Source: Cycas panzhihuaensis
Lineage: Eukaryota; Cycadophyta
Assembly: GCA_023213395.1 (NCBI GenBank)
Contig: CM041465.1
Coordinates: 116,133,741 to 116,197,740, forward strand
DNA length: 64,000 nt
Direction of reading: 5' to 3'
Within the stretch, counting starts at the first letter, position 1; each line of letters starts with the position of its first letter. Shown in pieces: positions 1-10,619 of the stretch. The translations under genes and the position numbers were made by a program. The notes under the pieces were generated by a model. That model was not told the origin of the DNA. It worked only from the letters and a program-made list of their open reading frames with translations, and ran no database searches.

Positions 1-286
1 CGGAAGAACCATTATCGACAATGGTTCTTCATAGATGTAGTCGGAAGTGTCTATAGTTATGGTGGAGGGGAAATGCCATTGGCGTTCCCTTTCACCGGTA
101 GAGGGAAGATCCTTAAGGTCAAAAGAGATGATAGGTTCACAACTTGGGGTGACACCCAAGGCATGAATAGATGCATCACCCAATCCCAAGGCTTCCAAGA
201 GAAGTGCACACTATTTGGGATGGCTCCTCAAGACATCCATTATGGACATTCCTATGGCCATAGTGTGGAGCTCATGGACAATGGAG
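1..286 (-). pseudogene. Tat-type gypsy fragment (Tat-0): protease start and gag-protease linker
   Basis: The left edge reads on the minus strand as a retropepsin active-site segment, TIVDNGSS. It is homologous to the Tat-2 protease at about 60985-61020, which has IIDNDSSINTMP. The rest matches the Tat-2 gag-protease linker (about 61020-61270), including a shared stretch encoding the reverse of CAAGACATCCAT. The protease body would lie left of the window. The gag side is lost because Copia-A is inserted at 287. This is a separate copy from Tat-1, since it lies beyond Tat-1's 3' LTR. Only a scrap remains and no start codon can be assigned. Confidence 0.7.
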
Positions 287-903
287 TGTTGAGAATACAA
301 GGTCCCAAACCTTAAACAACCATAAGATCTAAACTATTTTACAACATCCACAAGAATCGAAACTAAGATTTAACATGTAAGTTCTAAAATCAGAGATAAT
401 ACAACAACATCAATATACAAGCTAAACATCATATATGCACCTGATATAACATGGTAAAACCCTAGCAGAGTGTTAGGGAAACATCCACATAGGAAAGGTA
501 TCGATCTTTGTTGTTGTAGAATGGAGAAACAGTGCATCTCAGTAGCAGAGTGCTCTCTGGAATAACAACCATCCACTGCCCTTATCACAGTACATTACAT
601 TACATACAACATCATAAGAAAATCCCTAAAATGGGCTACATGAGAAGGACATCCGAGGCATAAATCTCAGCCGTAGAATCTAGGGCATTTGTATTGAATG
701 ACCCTGATTCTCTTTACAATTTGATAAGGTTCACAGGGCTAATTTTTTAGGTTGGGGGCTATCACCCCCGAACCCCCCATACCCCCTGGCCAAGGGGGGT
801 TCCCGCCCGCCTTAGAACCCCTTGAGAAAGATTAGGGGGGGAAATTGCACCGAAAACACACCAAAATTTGAACCCCAAAATATTGTTGCCACAATATCCA
901 ACA
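287..903 (-). repeat. 3' LTR of Copia-A
   Basis: On the minus strand the LTR starts TGTTGGATATTG directly after a polypurine tract and ends ...CTCAACA. Two further copies of the same LTR (14104-14715 and 48285-48933) align over their whole length and give the same termini. It carries G/C-rich inverted repeats near 751-815. It is about 617 bp long. Confidence 0.85.
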
Positions 904-914
904 ATCTCCACCTT
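904..914 (-). other. Polypurine tract of Copia-A
   Basis: The minus strand reads AAGGTGGAGAT immediately before TGTTGGATA. This is the classic copia tract that primes plus-strand DNA synthesis next to the 3' LTR. Confidence 0.8.
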
Positions 915-947
915 GATAAAAATTTACCCAGTACCTTTCCTGGACCC

Positions 948-1320
948 TTCATCATCTTTTCTGCAAGCTAAGGGAAGTCAAATACCATTTAAACTTCTCT
1001 AATGGTATTGGTTTTGTGAATATATTAGCATAATTCTGATTAGTGTGAATCTTCTTAAGTGCCACTCCACCTGCTTCCACAACATGTCTAACAAAATGGT
1101 ACTTCAAAGCAATATGCTTTGTTCTACTGTGATAAGTTGGATTCTTGGCTAAGTAAATGACACTTTGACTATCACAAAATACCTTTACATTTTCCTATCT
1201 CCTTTCAAGCTCAACCAATAGACCTTGTAACTAGCTTGCTTCTTTATAAGCATGTGCTACAGTAACATATTTAGCTTCCGTGGTTGACAGCGTAATTATG
1301 CTCTACAATTTGGACATCCA
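948..1320 (-). pseudogene. Ty1/copia RNase H, C-terminal part (Copia-A)
   Basis: Minus-strand translation gives the second half of a copia RNase H. It has an ISKL-type beta strand (here MSKL), the motif LSTTEAKYV holding the catalytic Glu, FCDSQSVIYLAKNP holding a catalytic Asp, then RTKHIALKYHFVR and the terminal ANIFTKPIPLEKF. It ends in two stop codons about 35 bases before the polypurine tract, as is usual for copia pol. A few in-frame stops replace Gln or Trp. The N-terminal half is missing because repeat R1 begins at about 1321. The product would degrade RNA in RNA:DNA hybrids during reverse transcription. Confidence 0.85.
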
Positions 1321-1830
1321 ACTATAGAAGTATCCCTCCACATACCTTCAAGTATATAGAAGGACCTGTTTAGGTCCCAAATCCTCCCTAGCATAGGTAA
1401 ACTATCGGTGAATGAAGTCTTATAGTACAGTGGTTAATAGTTAGTGCTACAAAGTTACTTGCCCTAAATTTCTACATCAAAAGTTTATTGGAAGTCCTAT
1501 AAGACTAAGCAGGCTTTATCTAGTGGTTGGTAGGACACTCTGTATCACTTATATCCTATTTCACTTTCTACTTGAGAGCACATAAAACAGTACTTAAACT
1601 AAGAGAGAGAGAGAAAAGGAAAAAGACAGAAAAGAAGAGTAAAAAAAAAAAATTACTCCTTCACAACAAAAGAAGTACCATTGCAATTCATATACCTTAG
1701 TTTAATTAACATGTCCTACTGGTCATTTTGTACTAGCATAGAGTTTATAGCTATTTTTCATGCTTATCTTAGGCTACTCGTAGATCCCATCAGTGGAAAA
1801 AATCACTTAAAACTCACCTACTATTTCTCG
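1321..1830. repeat. Dispersed repeat R1, copy 1
   Basis: This stretch is alignable to 26845-27168 and continues in 39767-39985, where the second copy is split by Copia-D. Shared landmarks are AAGTATATAGAAGGA, GCAGTGGTTAG, an A-rich tract and TGGTCATTTTG. It interrupts the Copia-A RNase H. I find no coding potential. The edges are uncertain by some tens of bases. It may be part of an LTR or a non-autonomous element. Confidence 0.6.
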
Positions 1831-2296
1831 ATGGGATTTTTATGCTTGTTCTAATGCACCAAGTGAGTCCATTGTACATTGGAGTATAGACACCCCAGCC
1901 CCTTCCCCCCTGTCATCCCCTCACTTAACCCCTATCTTTTTAAAATGCCCTTCTTCTTATATATCTCCACTTCATCATTCTATTCTTTCTTCCTCTTCCT
2001 ATGTATAATCCCATTCTTCTTCTCTTATATAAGCTAGTGCTCACAATCAATGATGATAAACAAATAGGTTAATAAACTCTAATAACTTCAAAGCAATTTC
2101 ATATCCATTAAGGATGAGTTTCATAACATATAGGAACAACTCATCAATAATAATGACTAAAATGTAAAAGAATTTATAAACTTGAAAAGTGAATTTTTAA
2201 ACATTAAGATTAATCTTGCAAATTTCTCATAGCTACTCCAATAAATTATCAACCAAGGAAGAACCTTAAATTTAACAGGGCCAACTAATTAGTAGT
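1831..2296. other. No gene seen
   Basis: The left part is CT-rich on the plus strand and the right part AT-rich. No conserved domain, repeat partner or RNA gene was recognised. Confidence 0.5.
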
Positions 2297-4586
2297 TGGA
2301 ACCACACCTCTGGGGGGTAACCATATATGGTTAGGATCAAGTCAACCAACAAAGAGGTCCTAAAGAAAAGATTTGTTTGGAAAGTGAAGGAGATCACCCA
2401 CAAAGGGCATCCATACATCAGAACACAAGTTTGGGACCTACAAATAATGCACAGACTCCCTTCGTAGTAACTCTACCTCAGTTAGGGAGGTGGAATAGAC
2501 AAGGGATATCCTTGGGTTCCCAAGTAACCTTGAAAGATAGGCCCTCCTACCCTTGGATGGCCAAAGGAGGGAGGAGAAGATGAGCAAGAGGATGGATCCT
2601 TGTGTAGAATAGGGGGTGTAAGAGAAGTGGGCCTAGGAAAGCAGCAAGGGTGATGTGCACTCATAGTAGAATGGAAAGGTGACTTATCTACGAGTGCGAG
2701 ACCAACTTAAAGGTTACACTAAAGTTGCCTAGCTATAATAAGTATAACAAAGATCAAAAAAGGAAGTGGCCTAGAAAGAGGATTGTCCTTAGGGCATTAT
2801 GCCTAAGATGACCTTAAGGACATGAAACGACGGTAGAGAGAGTTGCAACTCTTTTACATGCGAGTGACTATGCAATGTGGGTGATGATGAGGTTGTGAAT
2901 GTGGTGTTGTATTCTTGTATGAAATAGGGGTTCTTTCTGGGAAGAAGGAAAGGAACAATCATAAACAAAAAATAAAACACTTGTTTGCTCACTCATACAT
3001 TTCCTCACTCTCCTTAATTTTCAAATATAAAAAGGGCAAGGAACTAGCAAAGTAATCATAAGTGATACAAAGTGCATGCAAGGAATGCAAGCCTAATAAG
3101 AATATGCAAAAAATAAATTTACAACGAGTATGGCCCCTATCTACTGCACTTTTCAAATAGGCAAGCAAACTAAGTGTGCACAGGTAATGTATGCAATCTC
3201 TCTTTCTTTTCCATTTTCCTTCATATATGATGCATGTGGATGAACAAAACAAAGCAAGAAGAGTAGGAAAAAAAGGGAGTGAGGAGCATACCTAGAAAAC
3301 CATGTGGTTGGAGGAGTGTTATCTCTTTTATCGTGTTCGCCTTCCTCTTACTATTCCTAAATGTAGATGGCATGATATGGTGATGTTGGTGAATGAGGGT
3401 AGGGGGGCTTCCTTACCTTCCCCAAATTGAAAGAAAGAATAGAAAGAAAAAAGGAGAAAGCTATACAAAAGACTCAAGTGAAATACCAAGAAGGAAGATA
3501 AGGATGTACCTAGGTAGAAGTGTCTTTCTCCTTCTCCACATATGGAAAAAAGGGAACCTGCATCTAAGTAATGTTTACCCTTCCCATGGGGCTACTAGGA
3601 CATGAGGTGTATATGTATATGCAACATATAAAATAACACAATACAAGTTATCTTAACTAAAAGAAACTTTTGCATCTAAAACCAACTTTTAATTTCCTTT
3701 CATGTAAAAAAGACAAGAATGAGGAAGGGGGTGGTTAGCCTTAGAATGGCTAACCCTCCAAGACTACAACTTTCCATACTGCCTAAGCACAAATACAAGA
3801 GGCAAAGATGGTGTAACAAAATCTTGATGTGTGAGTGACAAGTTGCAGTAAAATTATAAATGTCATCAATGTTGAAAAAGTTACGAAGTTTAACTTTTGT
3901 AACCTCTAACTGACCTAACATAAAATGATGGATATGGTTTGATTTAGAGCTACGATTCTTCATCATGTAAGGCCTGCAAAGCTGAGAGCAAGAACAATAA
4001 TAGGCTGCATGTGTTACTTCCAACAGTGACCCCTCTTCTAGAAGCCCTTTGGAAACCCAAGGGAAGCACATAGGAGAAAGAGGAAGGGGGGAAAGGGGGC
4101 TACCCTTGAGGATAAGGCTCACTCGGTACAGAACCTACCTTTGCTCATTTCACTCTTCCTTTATGACCTCTTCCTCACTGCCTCCTTAGAGAAACCAGGG
4201 AAGACCTGGAAGGAATGATGAGTAGACAAGAAAAAGGAGGGTTTGCCTCTTATGTGCAATAAGAGAACTAGGAGAAATGGGTGTTGTATAAGATATTCAA
4301 ATCACTTCTCAATAATTTGAAGGAAGTAAAATAAAATAGAGGGGAAGGAATACTTGTTGTATGTAGATAAGGGGCAGATCTACCTAAGAAAATAGGAAAG
4401 AAGGATAATGTTATAGGGTTTATAGGTGAAACTCTATAGAGGCTGCAATTTGAAGATGATACTAGACTAAAGAGGGATATATGTGCTTGGTGGTGAGCTT
4501 GTAACATGTCCTTCCTTGAGGCAGCCTTATTGCAGGCCTTCTGTTATGGATCTAGAGCTACAAAGGGTTGATCTCAAGTTGGAAGG
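2297..4586 (-). repeat. Tat-1 3' LTR, distal part
   Basis: It aligns in order with the Tat-2 LTR (55300 onward) and with the solo LTR 4587-7576. Shared blocks include the TTTGGGACC and CCTCCTACCC region near 2430-2560, TTCCTTACCTTCCCC near 3410, and TAGAATGGCTAACC near 3742. Together with 7582-8410 it makes one LTR of about 3.1 kb, interrupted by the solo LTR. The start TGGAACC aligns with TGAAATG of Tat-2. Confidence 0.7.
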
Positions 4587-7576
4587 TGGAATCATGTCTA
4601 TCAGATGGTCACTACACTTAGTAGGGGTTAAGGTGATCAACGACCAATACCAGAATATGAATAGGATCCTACAAGTAGAAGAGAACACAACACATGGTGT
4701 TTGTGCACTAGAGCATGAGTTTGGGACCCACAAATGGTACCTAACTTCCTCAGAGTAGCTTTCTCTTTTGGTTTTGAGGGTAAGATGTGTGTAGGGGTAC
4801 TTCAAGTAAACCCTAGGAGGTAAGGTCCTCCTACCCTCGGATGGCTGGAAGGAGGAGGAAGACCCACAGAAAGAGGGGTTCCCTATAGAAGAAGGATGAG
4901 ATGCAAGCATAATGAGCATAAATGAGAGGAGAATGGGTGTGAAATAAATGAAGTTCCCTAGGTTGGTTGACTCAAGGTGAGTCTATGAAAGAATAAGAGG
5001 TGGAGAGTGAAGGCCTAGTTTCTATGAAAGCAAGAGGAAGAGGGTTCAAGCCTCAACAATGGTGAATAAGGCCGTAAATAGTTGGATGTGTAGAGTGTGT
5101 AGTAAGGGAGTGTTGTATGTTGTCATAAAGGAAGAAAAAAAAAATGCACAATGCACTCCCTCTCCCTCTTTTCCTTTTTATGAAGCAAAGAGATAACCAA
5201 AATGCATCATGTAAGTCTAAGCATATACTCTAAAATGATGGAAGCCTAAAAGGGTGTTTATGTTGAGGTAAAGAGGAGGAAAGAGTATAATTATTATGGC
5301 ATGCTCTTTCTTATAAAGCCAGCTATGCAACATGCACATGCATGAAAGCTAGTTTATTTCCCTTTTTTCTTTATGTGTCTTAATATTGCAAGGACATACA
5401 CTCCAACAATGATAAAGGGGAAATGGGCATGTCGAAAGAGGAGGTACGTACCCAAAAAATAGCTTGACTGAAGGAGGCGCTCCACTGGTGCTCTGCGTAC
5501 GACCTCTAGTCATATGACCTCTAGTCTTTACTCACCGTGCAACCATTGCCGAAGTTGATGGGGGATTCCTTACCTTCCCTATATAAAAGGGAAGTAATAA
5601 GAAGAGGCAAAAGAAAATGGTTGCTATGTGAGAAAAGAAAGAAAAGAAATAACAACAAAGGGGCAAAACTTACCTAGATTAAAGCATTCCTTTCCTCTGT
5701 GCATATCGCCACCAAACCTGTAAGCACAAATATTTTCCCCTTCTAAGAAGGGGCTACTAAGATATAAACTAATATATGTGCAATGATATAAAATAAATGC
5801 TGAAGTTTTATGCCTTAAGTTAGTTAATCTACTACTCAACCTAACTTTGCACTCTCTTAAAGAAGAAAAATAATGTATGCCAAGTAAGTAAAAGAGTTTA
5901 GCATCAGGATGGCCAACCCTCCCACAAGTGGACCTCCACGCAACGTTAGGATGTAAAGTATAATAGTTTTATGGTAGCCTATGGGTAGCAAGCAAGAAAA
6001 GGAGTGAATGTTGTGTGGTGTGGAAGCGTTGCCTGTGTAGTGAAGATACTATGGGCAGTGAATCGTCACACTAGCCTTGCTAAGGGTCTGGATGGATATT
6101 GAATGATGTTTAGGGATTAAGAGGTGCCCAAAAGGAGAGTGTGCAGACCTGGAACCAGTACAACAGGGGCTGTGTATGCTGATATCTAGCGTAGGCTTGG
6201 TCCCACAAACTCCTCGTTTACCTAAGAGAAGCACGGGCGCAAGAGAGAAAGGATGGGAAGTGGTTTTCCCTTAAGGAGTAGGCCCAATGGGACGGATCCC
6301 GCCTTAGCTCCCCTCACACAATCCTTATGGACCCTCTCCTATAGCTTCCTTTGGAGAAACCAGTAGAGAATGAGAGAGATCTTAAGGTAGCAAAGCAAAA
6401 AAATTGGAAAATACTCTCTTTTCATAGTAGAAAACACAAAAATAGAGAATGGTATACTAATAGATAAGCTTTAATGGAATAAATTTGTGCTAAAACATGA
6501 AACAAGAGTAAGAGATACCTACTGCGCTATGTTAGGGGTGGATCTACCCCTGTAAGCAGTGGAAGAAGGCAGATTTTACAGGGTTTATAAGGTACCTCAC
6601 AAGGTGGTGTTGTAGGAGGAACTTGCTTGATGAGAGCTGAGGGGTGAGCATGGAGATCTTGCTTGAAGATGCTAGATGAGGAGTCCTCTCCCATGTACCG
6701 TAGCCGCCACCGCGCATCCTGTGTTGAGGCGGTAGAAACTCCAATGTTACAGGCGTACCTGTGAGAAGGAGGGAAGAGAGCGTAGAATAGTAGTAGGAGA
6801 AATGTTGTTAGAGAGTTAAGAAGATAAAAAATGAGTAAGTTTTTGGGATATATACCTATCCTAACCCTAATCAAGTGATTAGGATTCAGTAGGGCTAATT
6901 TGGTGACTTATCCATGTGGAAGTTTTGTAAAAAAGGTGAGAATTGCCATGGCAGATTTAAAAAATAGTGAGCAATAGTCGCACCATGGTAAACTTCACAG
7001 TATCATGACAAACTTTACAGTACCACTAAGTTTACAACGGTGCGAAACTAAGGTGCAGCAATGGAAAAAGTAAAGGTCTTAGGAACCCAAAATAGGGATA
7101 TCTTGGGCCTAGGAGGGGTCGGCCCTCCTATCCACATGGCTGGGGACAGTCTAAAGAGGTGAGTCAACTAGACCAGCCAGGATCTCACGAGGAAAGAGTC
7201 CCAGGAATACTAGAAATAGGTCAAAGTGCCTACCACTCCTAGGGAAACTAGGGGTTATGGTAGCTAAATGAGGTGTGAGTGGATCACACTAGATGACAGG
7301 GGCTCGAGGTGACGTGGAGGTAATACAGAGGGTTGTGAGATGCCATGGGGGTACATGACTCACTGAGGAGTATGTCCCGTGAAGGGTCATTATAAGCTAG
7401 AGACATACGAGGTGCTCAAGTGAAATGCATAACCAATCGTAAAATAAGCTAATTAAACCATGCACCCCAAATAATGTTCTAATCCACATCTCTGAAGTGG
7501 TTGAGATAAGAGACAAAACATACCTATGCTTACATGAGTCGATCCATCCATACCCATTTCCGGTAGCTAAGAAATA
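4587..7576 (-). repeat. Solo LTR of the Tat-1/Tat-2 family
   Basis: This is a full LTR of 2990 bp starting TGGAATC and ending CTAAGAAATA on the plus strand, equivalent to TGAAATG...GGAAACA in Tat-2. It is flanked by a perfect 5-bp duplication GAAGG (4582-4586 and 7577-7581), with no internal sequence attached. The flanks are two halves of another LTR of the same family. This is best explained by insertion of a full element into the Tat-1 LTR, then loss of its interior by LTR-LTR recombination. Confidence 0.85.
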
Positions 7577-8410
7577 GAAGGTATGATGTGTCAGATATTT
7601 AAAGGGCATTTCTATAGGAAGCTATAAAGAATGAGTGAGAGAGAGTTTTTTTTTTTAAGAGTGGAAGAGGAAGAAATGAGGGAATTTTTAGGTTTTTAAA
7701 CCCAACCATAGCTCAATCGAGTAATTAGGGTTTGGCTTAGGCCAAGAATATATATCTGCCATGTGGCAATTTTACAATAAATATGAAATTAGCCACGATA
7801 GATTTAAAAAAAGAATATGGCAGTTGCCTCGCGGTAAACTTCATTGTACCACGAAGTTTACAGCGATACCACGATCTTTACTGTGGTGTGGAAAAAACAT
7901 AACAAGAGGAAGTTTGGAAGCTCAGAAAAAAAGGGGGATGCTTCAGGCCTAAGGGGCATGACACTCTATCTAGCTAGCAGGAGATAATCATGGGACCTAA
8001 GAAACCTACGATAGGTAAAATATCAAAGGTGAGAAGCTCTCAAAAAGTTAATAAACCTGTGAAGAAACACCAACTATGCCTAGGTAAGGTGCTTAGAGGT
8101 TGAAGTATGTCAACAGAGATGTGATCAGGATACATAAGCTAATTAGTACTTAGGACAATGCAGAGATGTTGAGGAGGGTTGTGGAGCACCATGGGATACA
8201 TATCTCTATAATGTCATAGGCTAAAGCAGTGTAATGCAATATAATTAAGTAGTGGATGCATAATGATCACTTAATCAACTAAATAGTCACATAATATAAA
8301 TGAAATAATTCAATCCATCTCTAATAGAATGGATGGACGTGAGGGATAGAAGTGTACCTACACTTACTTGAGTCAACTCATCTATATCCATTCCTAGTAG
8401 CTAGGAAACA
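7577..8410 (-). repeat. Tat-1 3' LTR, proximal part
   Basis: It is homologous to the last 830 bp or so of the Tat-2 and solo LTRs. It includes the GTAAACTT/AAGTTTAC module at 7823-7890 and the terminus TAGCTAGGAAACA, which abuts the polypurine tract at 8411. Confidence 0.8.
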
Positions 8411-8422
8411 TTGCCCCCTTGG
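8411..8422 (-). other. Polypurine tract of Tat-1
   Basis: The minus strand reads CCAAGGGGGCAA directly before the LTR start TGTTTCCTAGC. It is the same arrangement as Tat-2 at 57882-57893. Confidence 0.8.
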
Positions 8423-8486
8423 CAGTAAAGCCTCGCTGCTTGGAAGCGTAATGCAATGGCGAATGCTGGCAACAAAATATTAACAA

Positions 8487-8496
8487 TATATATATA

Positions 8497-8541
<45 letters not shown>
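8487..8541. repeat. (TA)n microsatellite inside Tat-1
   Basis: About 27 TA units interrupted by TC. It lies about 75 bp from the polypurine tract, between it and aRNH, the same site as the much longer (TA)n of Tat-2. Confidence 0.9.
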
Positions 8542-8542
<1 letters not shown>

Positions 8543-8949
8543 ACAAATATAATGATGGTATGATCCAAGGATGATAGCGAGCATTGTGGCAGGATGCGTG
8601 GATAGGGAGACGAAGGAGAGATAACATAGGGACTACCCATGTGTCGTCCTAAAGTCAACGGGTAGAGAAAACAGATAGGAGATGCCCCCATCGTATGAAT
8701 GCAAAGAAACTAATGGTAGTAATCATGACCATAGTCGAACAAATGCTATAAAAATTGCATACACGAGAGAACTAAAGTAGTAAAGGTTCTATACCAAGAG
8801 TGGCACAAATGGTAGGGTGAATAAAACAAACCTGATGGTCACCATAGTTTAACCTCATTAGTGGCTAGCTTTTGGAGGTACGAATGGATCGCAATATGGA
8901 AGAAGGGATGACCTAAAACTTGGGCTCCTGGGTGACCATACAAGTTTCT

Positions 8950-9375
8950 CAAGGGGGATCATTGAGGAAAGGGAGGCGACGCTCAAGGAGGAGATGAAAA
9001 AGACTATCTGCCTCAGCGTTGCGATCTTGAGGGATGTGTCAGATGTTAACATATGAGAAATGAGACAAAAAGGACCTAGCAGTCAAAGCGAGGGCCCTCA
9101 AGCATGGGCAACGTAGCTGGTAGACTTGGGTGAGATGGGATACCACAACTTGAGAGTCACAAAAGAGGATGATGGGTCAATGGTGGAAGCAGAGTGCATT
9201 AGTAAAAACCTCAATAATGACTATGTACTTAGCTTCGTTATTGGTGGCTTCAGGAAGGAAGATCCAAAAATGTATGTAATCATACCTGAAGGGTTCACAG
9301 AGGATCCACGTAGCAATATAAGGACTTGGGTCATCGCAGCTTTCACCGTTGGTGAAGATGAGTAATATCATGGTA
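8950..9375 (-). pseudogene. Archaeal-type RNase H (aRNH) of Tat-1
   Basis: The minus-strand translation reads LIFTNGESCDD, then FLPEATNNEAKYIVIIEV (the beta3-helix region with the catalytic Glu), and further on HIPQDRNAEADSL, which carries the last catalytic Asp. This is the extra RNase H that Tat-lineage elements hold besides the normal gypsy RNase H. It aligns along its length with Tat-2 58340-58800 and Tat-3 51490-51915. The first catalytic Asp is Asn (codon AAC) here, and NNEAEY has become NNEAKY. At least one frame change and stop separate the two halves. It lies downstream of integrase, separated from it by the opposite-strand gene. Confidence 0.8.
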
Positions 9376-9928
9376 GAAGTGATAGAGATCTCGATAGGAT
9401 GAAAGAGGAAAAAAATGACGGCGGGGTCGATGAGTGAAGAGAAGGACTCAACAGGGTGAAGATAGTCATGAGGGGCTCAAGTGGCTATGGATAGTAGTCG
9501 TATGGGGCAGGAGGACCCAAGGATGAAGTAACCCTAGGACGAGGGGACTGGCCCAGTAGGCAGGAAGGTGACTGTGGCAAAAAGGCTACTTGGGGTCCCA
9601 AAGGTTGCTAAAGGAAGTGAGGCACAGTCTCAAATGTGGAGGGCACTTCCTTTGGGAGCCCCAGAAGCACAAACGAGTAGCAAAACTGGGTTCAGGGTGA
9701 CAAAATGAGCCAACTGAGTATAAGCACAGGCATGTTTGGAAATAATACGAAAATCAAGGCAGAAGGGGCCTTACATGAGATGAAGGGCTTGCCATAAATA
9801 TGCCCGAAGGGAGAGAAGAAAAGAGGGTAATGGAGGCAAAATGGGTGATGGACCCAAAAGGCAAAGGTAATGAGGGGAGAGAGATGATCCCAAGGGCTAT
9901 CATGGTAGGAGAAAAAGAGGAGGTGCCC
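9376..9928. other. Tat-1 spacer between aRNH and the opposite-strand gene
   Basis: 9480-9735 is alignable to 58870-59118 in Tat-2, with shared blocks such as CACTTCCTTTGGGAGCCCC versus its Tat-2 form and AAATGAGCCAA. Beyond about 9735, Tat-2 has a deletion. No domain was recognised. Confidence 0.55.
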
Positions 9929-9950
9929 ATTGGGGCCCCTGCCTATATAA
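9929..9950 (+). promoter_or_regulatory. Candidate promoter of the opposite-strand gene
   Basis: There is an inverted CCAAT (ATTGG) at 9929-9933 and TATATAA at 9944-9950, correctly spaced for a plant class II promoter firing rightward, against the direction of gag-pol. The first ATG in a favourable context downstream is near 10112. An intron-like acceptor (a T-rich run ending TTTTAG) lies at about 10213. The motifs are seen in the sequence; promoter activity is inference. Confidence 0.4.
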
Positions 9951-10379
9951 GGAAAACTTGGTAAAAATGGGATTTATTTTCACAAGCTCACGATTGATTT
10001 GGAGCCCTTTTCCTTACATAGAGGAGCACCACCCAACTTTGGAGGCACACAAAGAGAAATCAAGCCATTGGATCAAGGCAAGAAGACAGTCGTTAGGACC
10101 AGGGAGGCAAGATGGTAGTGGCGAGTCCAGATTCATTGAGTGGATCGTCCCATAGCCATCTCATTTTGTCATTTAAAATTAATGTATGTTTATGTTTTTT
10201 CTATGTGATTTTAGGCCCCTTATGGGCGAATTAGGACCCTCTGGAGCCTAATTTGGGTTAAGAGAGGGGAGGACTAGGGCATTAAGTAGCCCTGGTCCTA
10301 GTGGGCCTGAGTGTGGCTCACTAGGGTAAAACTTTTTGGGATTTTTGGGCATAACCCCCCCTTTATGGGGGGTATGGCT

Positions 10380-10500
10380 GGCCTCGTAGCAAAGATCACA
10401 GTGCTGCAAAGTTTACGGCAGAGCCACTGAGAAACTGCTAGAAACTCAGTAGGGCCCCTACCAAACTCTACGGTACCGCAAAGTTTGGCATAGGGCATGG
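10380..10500. repeat. GTAAACTTTGCGGTACC-type module inside Tat-1
   Basis: It holds GCAAAGTTTACGGC and CGGTACCGCAAAGTTTGG. These resemble the inverted-repeat module in the LTRs of this family (6981-7050, 7823-7890, 57321-57390). It lies between the candidate promoter and the PMD-like coding region. Confidence 0.5.
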
Positions 10501-10619
10501 AGTTACAAATAGAAAACAAGAGGAAATTAACCTAAAGGGATGCCAAACCCAGCCAGAGAAGGGCAGAGTTAACCTTAGGGTAGGCAAATAGACATAAAGG
10601 TATTCTGACTAATTGTTGG

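Noticed and set aside
1321-1830. R1 as a tRNA-derived SINE
   Set aside because: A box-A-like TAGTGCAGTGGTTAGC and an A-rich run suggested a SINE. No clear B box was found, and homology continues well past the A-run into 39767-39985, so the A-run is internal.
3700-4122. 140-residue minus-strand open frame as a gene
   Set aside because: It lies wholly inside a Tat LTR. The homologous parts of the other LTR copies are not open.
8394-8691. Two overlapping minus-strand frames of 77 and 96 residues
   Set aside because: They run through the LTR end, polypurine tract and (TA)n of Tat-1; not a gene.
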